Below are positions 6,318 to 9,914 of a DNA stretch of 9,914 bases, one piece after another; position 1 is the first letter of the stretch; each line of letters starts with the position of its first letter. Origin of the DNA: DATJAJ01 sp035622335 (lineage in GTDB: Archaea > Thermoproteota > Nitrososphaeria > Nitrososphaerales > Gagatemarchaeaceae); NCBI GenBank assembly GCA_035622335.1, contig DASPVO010000041.1:1-9914 (forward strand), given 5' to 3'. A model generated the notes under the pieces. The model did no database searches, had not been told where the DNA came from, and saw only the letters and a program-made list of their open reading frames with translations. A program made the translations under genes and the position numbers.

Positions 6318-6724
6318 ACAGGCTGACCTACTTCAGGCTACTCGCTGCCTTCACGGACGCCTTGGTCGCTGCCTCCGTGATCTACTACTCCACGGCGACC
6401 CGCACGCTCTACACGCATGGGAGCCTGAGCGGCATGTCGAGCTCAGGGACCGTCAATCTCGGGACTACAGGGCTGACGGTGGGGATCCTGCTCTTGGTCG
6501 TCGCGGGGGTCTCCGTGTGGGGAGCTTGGCCTGCATTTCCTGTCGCGATAATCCTGTCTGCAGCGTCCCTGCTTGCCTTCATTGCGGTCTACGCTGCGGT
6601 TCTCCCCATATTCGCGTCGATGGCATTGTGCGTGACGGGGATTGCGCTGAACGCTGTTGTAGCCAGAATGAAGCCGACTATCTCGGAGGAGGCGAACCCA
6701 TTGAACCTCCCGGTGTTCGGCTAG
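6314..6724 (+). CDS. Small four-TM membrane protein
   Basis: Integral membrane protein of 136 aa, function unknown. Hydrophobic segments lie at about residues 7-26, 52-70, 73-94 and 95-117. A polar Ser/Gly/Thr-rich loop of about 25 residues separates the first two, and the C-terminal tail is polar (MKPTISEEANPLN). I see no transporter signature or catalytic motif. The ATG overlaps the stop of the preceding gene (ATGA), which points to translational coupling and perhaps to a soluble-plus-membrane pair working together. Its stop codon shares the palindrome CTAG (6721-6724) with the stop of the convergent DUF309 gene. Confidence 0.7.
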   Translation: MNRLTYFRLLAAFTDALVAASVIYYSTATRTLYTHGSLSGMSSSGTVNLGTTGLTVGILLLVVAGVSVWGAWPAFPVAIILSAASLLAFIAVYAAVLPIFASMALCVTGIALNAVVARMKPTISEEANPLNLPVFG

Positions 6725-7287
6725 ATTCTGAAGACCTTTGGGTTCTCTGTCGCCAGTGTCTCGTCGACTTTGTTCGCGAGATTGCTGACAGAGATTCCAT
6801 GGTACTCCGCCCTCGAGTAATCTAGCTGCCTCCTTGCCCGCCTGAATATGCCCATCGCGACCTTCCTCTCCCCCTTCTGTTCGTGCACGAAAGCGGCACA
6901 GACGAGTATTATCCCCTGGATGTAGGACTTCTCCTCCCCCGAAATGGTCCGCCATAGTGACTCGAAGACTTCGTGCGACTCCCAGAAGCGTTCACGATTG
7001 AAGTAGTCGACTGCCTGATCGATGGTATCTTGTTTTGAGTGGTGCGTTGGAGCGTCGTTCAAGTCGTCCCTGCTGAACTCTATCTTGGCGAGAGGCTCGA
7101 GGGCGGCCAGGAAGAGGTGGAAGTCCTCCTTGGACGGTGCGAAGAAGTCCATCTCCAAGGCGCCGTATGACGTCCACTTGGCGTTACGCGGGTCGAGTCC
7201 TAGCGATTTCGAGAGCGACCTTACCTCTGATAGGAACTCGGCCTTGGGTTTCGTCCCTTTAACGCGCACTAGAAAGCGTAACGACAA
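6721..7287 (-). CDS. DUF309 domain protein with an extra N-terminal domain
   Basis: Protein of 188 aa. The C-terminal part (about 88-155) carries the DUF309 pattern, a small helical domain of unknown function: AVDYFNRERFWESHEVFE (92-109) with the conserved FN...FWESHE, then LWR, then QGIILVCAAFVHEQKGE (124-140) and the following arginine-rich helix. His105, Glu106 and His135 are the conserved polar residues. The first 80 residues are an added domain, with a beta-strand LRFLVRV, a helix EFLSEVRSLSKSLG, a strand ALEMDFFAP and a helix EDFHLFLAALEPL. This order resembles a ferredoxin-like fold, but that is inference. The start is TTG at 7287. A GTG seven codons in is possible but would cut the first strand. 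No convincing TATA box lies near. The gene is convergent with the membrane protein gene. Confidence 0.82.
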   Translation of the reverse strand: MSLRFLVRVKGTKPKAEFLSEVRSLSKSLGLDPRNAKWTSYGALEMDFFAPSKEDFHLFLAALEPLAKIEFSRDDLNDAPTHHSKQDTIDQAVDYFNRERFWESHEVFESLWRTISGEEKSYIQGIILVCAAFVHEQKGERKVAMGIFRRARRQLDYSRAEYHGISVSNLANKVDETLATENPKVFRI

Positions 7288-7442
7288 GCCGCTGATTTCC
7301 GTTCACTCTTCAACGCGTCTTTTCACCCTTTCCCGCCCTTGTTTGCGATTCTTCATGGTCATTCGGGCTGTCCATGCCGTCAGCATAGCTTTCCAATAAC
7401 CAAAAAAAGAGTTTACTTGCAATCAAATGAAGTTGCTTACTG
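7288..7442. other. Intergenic region between DUF309 and surface protein genes
   Basis: This 155-bp stretch lies between two minus-strand genes. It holds the A7 run at 7402-7408 (terminator of the upstream gene) and, on the minus strand, an AT-rich GGTTATTGG stretch that could be a poor promoter for the DUF309 gene. A 27-codon minus-strand reading frame (7303-7386) rich in Arg and Lys is open, but nothing else supports it. Confidence 0.5.
7402..7408 (-). terminator. Oligo-T terminator of the 7443-7982 gene
   Basis: The minus strand has seven consecutive T residues 35 bases after the stop codon. Archaeal RNA polymerase terminates at such T-runs without needing a hairpin, and no clear hairpin precedes this one. 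It separates the surface protein gene from the DUF309 gene downstream. Confidence 0.5.
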
Positions 7443-7982
7443 CTAGCCGCTTCCCGAGAAGAGAGCGGATCCACCGTTTTCGAGGGATACTGAGCCGCTC
7501 ACAGCTTCTCCAGCTTGGAGTGCAACTGGATTTGTCGCAGTGCAAGTTAGAGACCCCGACCCACCAGATGCTAGATTTACCGGTGCTCCGGTAATGGCGC
7601 CTGAGTAGGTCGATCCTCCAAAACTGACACTGCAGGCTGCAAGAGCCTGAGTGTTCGCATTGCCGGTATTCGTCCATGCCATCGTACAAACTGTGTCAAT
7701 TGTGTCTGTGCACGAAGCAGCTCCAAGCGAGATAGAGGCGGTGGTTGCCGTGAACTCGCTCGACTGCGTCGTTGTCACGGTCACAGTGGCTATGGTCGAG
7801 ACTGTTGTTACGACGAATGTCTGGGTCGCCGTATCGACGGTCTCTAGCTGAGTGGCCGTTATTGTCGAAGCCTTCGGCTCACCGTTGGCATACGTCGTCG
7901 CAAGAACAAGGCCTGCCCCAATCAGGAGACCTACAACCACGAATATCGCCCCCGAGGCGGATGAAGAGACCGAAGTTCTCAA
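7443..7982 (-). CDS. Membrane-anchored Thr-rich extracellular protein
   Basis: Predicted surface or pilin-like protein of 179 aa. After ten mostly Ser/Ala residues comes one hydrophobic segment (about 11-30, GAIFVVVGLLIGAGLVLATT) that works as an uncleaved anchor or signal. A Thr/Ser/Val stalk follows (about 39-83, with TVTVTTTQ at 66-73), typical of archaeal surface proteins and a likely O-glycosylation region. The rest (about 84-179) is a small Gly/Ser/Ala-rich beta domain with four cysteines (91, 99, 117, 147) that could form two disulfides outside the cell. No ligand or enzyme motif is visible. The start is TTG, because an in-frame stop lies immediately upstream and no ATG occurs before the hydrophobic segment. 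A TATA-like box at 8018-8025 would give a leader of about 12 nt. The Thr-stalk design is shared with the gene at 9036-9749. Confidence 0.78.
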   Translation of the reverse strand: MRTSVSSSASGAIFVVVGLLIGAGLVLATTYANGEPKASTITATQLETVDTATQTFVVTTVSTIATVTVTTTQSSEFTATTASISLGAASCTDTIDTVCTMAWTNTGNANTQALAACSVSFGGSTYSGAITGAPVNLASGGSGSLTCTATNPVALQAGEAVSGSVSLENGGSALFSGSG

Positions 7983-8017
7983 TTACAATCTAGCTTCGAC
8001 AATCCGAAACCTCGCCA

Positions 8018-8025
8018 CTTTTAAG
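8018..8025 (-). promoter_or_regulatory. TATA-like box upstream of the 7443-7982 gene
   Basis: CTTTTAAG reads almost the same on both strands (CTTAAAAG on the minus strand). On the minus strand it is about 39 bp from the TTG at 7982, giving a predicted leader of about 12 nt. On the plus strand it is 26 bp from an ATG at 8048, the spacing of a leaderless start, so it may be bidirectional. Confidence 0.4.
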
Positions 8026-8080
8026 CCATGAGCCGTAAGGCGTAAGGATGAAAGCTTCACTTTCACTCTCCAATTTCGAC

Positions 8081-8105
8081 TTTTCGAAATCAAGTTTTCG
8101 AAATC
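8081..8105. repeat. Two direct copies of an 11-bp element with palindromic core TTTCGAAA
   Basis: TTTTCGAAATC occurs at 8081-8091 and again at 8095-8105, start-to-start distance 14 bp. Each copy contains the 8-bp palindrome TTTCGAAA, and a half match (ATTTCGA) precedes them at 8073-8079. Repeated palindromes between divergent genes, one of which encodes a DNA-binding protein, are typical of operators. Binding by the 8245-8865 product is an inference. Confidence 0.5.
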
Positions 8106-8214
8106 GCCGTCACTAGGCCCGAGGGTGAGATTCTGACTTGGTCTTTCCTAAAGTGGATGACCGAAGGTGAATTACTCAATTCGACCCTCATATTTGCGCC
8201 GGCTGCGTCTTACG

Positions 8215-8222
8215 TAAATAAT
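8215..8222 (+). promoter_or_regulatory. TATA box for the double winged-helix gene
   Basis: TAAATAAT lies about 26 bp upstream of the TTG start at 8245, the expected distance for a leaderless transcript. No purine-rich ribosome binding site precedes the start. Confidence 0.6.
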
Positions 8223-8244
8223 CTGGGTAACCTGGTCATCTGAC

Positions 8245-8865
8245 TTGCCTAACTTGAAACCGAGCAAGTATCAACTGTCACTCTTTGAACTGACTTTGCT
8301 TCGAAACTTGTCCCATTCCAGAGATGATAAGGAACTTTCGAAAATTACGAATGTAGACAGGAAGATTGTGTCAAAGGCCTTAGACAGGCTTTATGATAGA
8401 GGGTATGTCGGGCAGAAGTCTCTAGTCACCGAACAGGGGTTTGATGTCCTGAACGCACTGAACTATTCTGTGAGAAGGGAGGATCGAGTGGATTTGACTT
8501 CACTTGAACTGCTTCTATTGGGGAGAATTCGTCCCTCCCTCAAGGATAAGGAACTATCCAGATGGGCTCAGGTCGACCAAGATACTGTTTCCACGAAGCT
8601 GGACAAGTTGTTCGATGACGGCCTGATTACATCAAGCCATATGCTGACGGAGAAAGGGTTCAACATTCTCCATGAGGAGTCTGATGTCGTCGAGCGTTCT
8701 CCACAGAAGGAGTTCCTTCAGCGAGCTAAGAATATCGATCCTACCCCTATGAGCACATTGGTGATTCAGCGAGAAATAATTCGGGTTCCTTGCCGTTACT
8801 GCGGTAATCTGAATGACTTGGCAACGAGCAAGACCTGTTCCCAGTGTGGTGCAGCGATAAAGTGA
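8245..8865 (+). CDS. Regulator with two tandem winged helices and a C-terminal zinc ribbon
   Basis: Predicted DNA-binding protein of 206 aa. Residues 14-69 and 87-142 are two copies of a winged-helix unit. They align without gaps at an offset of 73 residues with 24 identities in 56 positions by hand count; examples are DKELS at 28-32 and 101-105, VD at 37-38 and 110-111, and TExGF at 62-66 and 135-139. The units resemble MarR/PadR-type winged helices. A linker rich in charged residues (about 144-180) leads to a zinc ribbon with Cys183-xx-Cys186 and Cys198-xx-Cys201. The protein has no membrane segment. Third-position GC over the first 40 codons is about 50%, lower than in the left half of the window. 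It is divergent from one surface protein gene and convergent with another, so control of surface proteins is a sensible guess. The TTG start fits the TATA box at 8215. I know no named family with exactly this layout. Confidence 0.8.
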   Translation: MPNLKPSKYQLSLFELTLLRNLSHSRDDKELSKITNVDRKIVSKALDRLYDRGYVGQKSLVTEQGFDVLNALNYSVRREDRVDLTSLELLLLGRIRPSLKDKELSRWAQVDQDTVSTKLDKLFDDGLITSSHMLTEKGFNILHEESDVVERSPQKEFLQRAKNIDPTPMSTLVIQREIIRVPCRYCGNLNDLATSKTCSQCGAAIK

Positions 8866-9035
8866 AAGTGTGTTAAACTCTGGATTATTGTGCACTAATT
8901 CTATGTCTTGAGAGAAAAAGTTTCGATAAAGTTATCGTCTCCTCACTCCCTTGGCAAGTACTGAAAGGATTCGGCCCTCTGGTACTCAGGAAGTCGGAAT
9001 CTGTGGTTCATATGACCGAGAGAGAATTGAATCGC
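8866..9035. other. Intergenic region between convergent genes
   Basis: 170 bp between the ends of the regulator gene and the coiled-coil gene. The minus strand has a T5 run (8915-8919) that could be a weak terminator for the coiled-coil gene about 115 bases after its stop. No stable hairpin, repeat or RNA gene is apparent. Plus-strand frames here run into the antisense of the next gene and are not convincing. Confidence 0.4.
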
Positions 9036-9749
9036 TTAGAGCTGGTAACCGGGAACGATCTGGAATTGGTATGTTGGACTCACTACCGATGAGGAAGCTT
9101 CAAAGTTTAAGCTCACGGAGATTACCGGTTCCTGCCCGCAGTATTGGCTCGCATAGAGGTTTGCGGCCTTCAGATCCATCGTGATTGTGATGCTTGAGGT
9201 TTGCGCGAACGTATACACCTGAGACAGGTAGGTTCCTTCCCCCGCATAGAAATTGCATGCCGCGCCATAGAACGAAGCGCTTAGCTGAGCGTACACAGTG
9301 TAGTTCTCGGTGTTTTGCACTAGAAAAGTGAACGTGCTGCTTTGGTTGTCGTATGAGCTCCCTGTCACCACCAAGGCCGATTGTGGAATCTCACCGATTG
9401 ATGTCTGAGTAGTTGTTAAGAGCAGAGTTGTGGTCTGCATTGTGACTATGGTGTCTTGAACAGTTATGACGGTCTGAGTTCTTTGCTCCAGTGTTGAGAC
9501 TTGTTCATCGAGGCTACCGATTTGCTGGTTCTGGTTTCCAATTTGTTGGTTGAGGCTGGACAGCTGTCCATTTTGGTCTCCAATTTGTTGATTCAGATTT
9601 GACACCTGTTGGCTGAGGTCGGTGTTCTGTCTAGATAGCGAGGCGAGGTTCGACGAGGTTGAAACGAACGCGTATCCAACTAGGCCTGCAACTATGATTG
9701 CGCTGACGACGACAACTGCGATAATTGGAATAGAGCTCTGGGTCTGCAA
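9036..9749 (-). CDS. Membrane-anchored coiled-coil, Thr-rich extracellular protein
   Basis: Predicted surface protein of 237 aa. A short polar N-terminus is followed by one transmembrane helix (about 8-29, IPIIAVVVVSAIIVAGLVGYAFV). A Gln/Asn/Ser-rich coiled coil (about 34-90) contains 14-residue repeats based on LNQQIG (starting at 52 and 66, with a decayed third copy LDEQV at 80). Next comes a Thr-rich stalk (about 91-116, with LLLTTTQTS) and a beta-rich C-terminal domain (about 122-237) with Cys165 and Cys204, a possible disulfide. The protein probably stands out from the membrane as an oligomer, with the terminal domain exposed. No enzyme motif is visible. The TTG start lies 27 bp from the TATA box at 9773-9780, so the transcript should be leaderless. 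Anchor, stalk and disulfide-domain order resemble the 7443-7982 product, although the terminal domains do not look alike by eye. Confidence 0.8.
   Translation of the reverse strand: MQTQSSIPIIAVVVVSAIIVAGLVGYAFVSTSSNLASLSRQNTDLSQQVSNLNQQIGDQNGQLSSLNQQIGNQNQQIGSLDEQVSTLEQRTQTVITVQDTIVTMQTTTLLLTTTQTSIGEIPQSALVVTGSSYDNQSSTFTFLVQNTENYTVYAQLSASFYGAACNFYAGEGTYLSQVYTFAQTSSITITMDLKAANLYASQYCGQEPVISVSLNFEASSSVVSPTYQFQIVPGYQL
9513..9596 (-). repeat. 42-bp tandem repeat encoding coiled-coil units
   Basis: Two adjacent 42-bp units encode the 14-residue repeats beginning with LNQQIG at residues 52 and 66. CCAATTTGTTG occurs once in each unit on the plus strand (9538 and 9580). A length of two heptads per unit keeps the coiled-coil register, so the copy number could change without breaking the protein. 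Confidence 0.6.
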
Positions 9750-9772
9750 CGCCCGATTGCCAAGTTTGTTTT

Positions 9773-9780
9773 GATATAAG
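9773..9780 (-). promoter_or_regulatory. TATA box for the coiled-coil surface protein gene
   Basis: The minus strand reads CTTATATC, about 27 bp upstream of the TTG at 9749. The same element at similar spacing precedes the radical SAM-like gene at the other end of the window (CTTATATCC). Confidence 0.6.
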
Positions 9781-9914
9781 CTATAGGCTCATCACTCCCC
9801 TTCCGTCTCTAATGTGGGCCATGTTGAAGGATTTGGTGAGGGCTCGATGTGAACGAGTTTCGAAGGCCCTCGATGCGAGACCGTGGGCTCCGAACTCAAG
9901 ATCCTCGTCATAAA
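9781..9914. other. Unassigned right edge
   Basis: Two weak readings compete. On the minus strand a frame stays open from the window edge to a TAG at 9781-9783 and would be the last 43 codons of a gene lying mostly outside the window. On the plus strand ATG 9812 opens a 33-codon frame that ends at 9913, with a TATA-like CTATAG about 28 bp upstream. Third-position GC is about 58-60% for both by hand count and does not decide. I do not assign a gene. Confidence 0.3.

Larger units (their letters stand above)
7983..8244. promoter_or_regulatory. Divergent control region of the surface protein and double winged-helix genes
   Basis: This 262-bp region has the 7982 gene leaving to the left and the 8245 gene to the right. 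From left to right it holds the near-symmetric TATA element CTTTTAAG (8018-8025), a short tandem of GTAAGG (8034-8047), the pair of TTTCGAAA palindromes (8081-8105), and the right-hand TATA box (8215-8222). Minus-strand transcription from the first element fits the 7982 gene. A 22-codon plus-strand frame from ATG 8048 and an ATG-less open stretch at 8052-8243 are also present, without further support. Confidence 0.5.

Noticed and set aside
6443..6955. 170-codon minus-strand frame
   Set aside because: It is antisense to the membrane protein gene and then overlaps DUF309 in another frame; its composition is very Arg-rich with no domain.
8951..9184. 77-codon plus-strand frame
   Set aside because: More than half is antisense to the end of the coiled-coil gene, and the composition (Arg/Ser-rich, no domain) looks like a shadow.
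9513..9596. CRISPR-like repeated units
   Set aside because: The units are directly adjacent without spacers and encode in-frame coiled-coil heptads.

Overview
The window looks archaeal. Most genes have a TATA-like box about 26-32 bp upstream of a start codon, so leaderless transcripts are implied. TTG and GTG starts are common, there are two TrmB-type regulators, and the surface proteins have one N-terminal membrane anchor and Thr-rich stalks. The 5' edge gene resembles the archaeal radical SAM (tetraether synthase-like) family. Together these suggest a TACK archaeon, perhaps a Nitrososphaerota relative. The lineage is inferred; no rRNA or tRNA is present to settle it.

Layout. 1-138 (-): first 46 codons of a Cys-motif radical SAM-like protein. 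221-1078 (-): short-chain dehydrogenase of the retinol-dehydrogenase type. 1289-3100 (+): M61-family metallopeptidase with PDZ domain, followed 28 bp later by a one-TM hypothetical protein (3129-3536). 3533-3889 (-): VOC/glyoxalase-like protein, whose stop shares a CTAG with the preceding gene. 3979-4743 (+): full-length TrmB-type regulator. 4784-5152 (+): short TrmB-like winged-helix protein without effector domain. 5264-5914 (+): LAGLIDADG homing endonuclease with a C-terminal HTH. 5886-6317 and 6314-6724 (+): overlapping pair encoding a Cys/His protein and a four-TM membrane protein. 6721-7287 (-): DUF309 protein, again sharing a CTAG stop with its convergent neighbour. 7443-7982 (-): anchored Thr-rich surface protein. 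8245-8865 (+): regulator with two winged helices and a zinc ribbon. 9036-9749 (-): anchored coiled-coil, Thr-rich surface protein. 9750-9914: edge with no secure gene.

How the parts may work together. The left part is ordinary housekeeping: redox enzyme, peptidase and small enzyme. The middle is a regulator region invaded by a homing endonuclease. Third-position GC by hand count over 40 codons is about 75% in the TrmB gene, about 58% in the endonuclease and about 50% in the double winged-helix gene. This suggests that the endonuclease and the right-hand surface-protein segment have a different history from the left part. In the right third a likely DNA-binding zinc-ribbon regulator sits between two cell-surface proteins. 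It is divergent from one of them across a 262-bp region that holds a pair of TTTCGAAA palindromes, so local control of a surface module is a reasonable hypothesis. I see no CRISPR array, tRNA, rRNA or insertion sequence.
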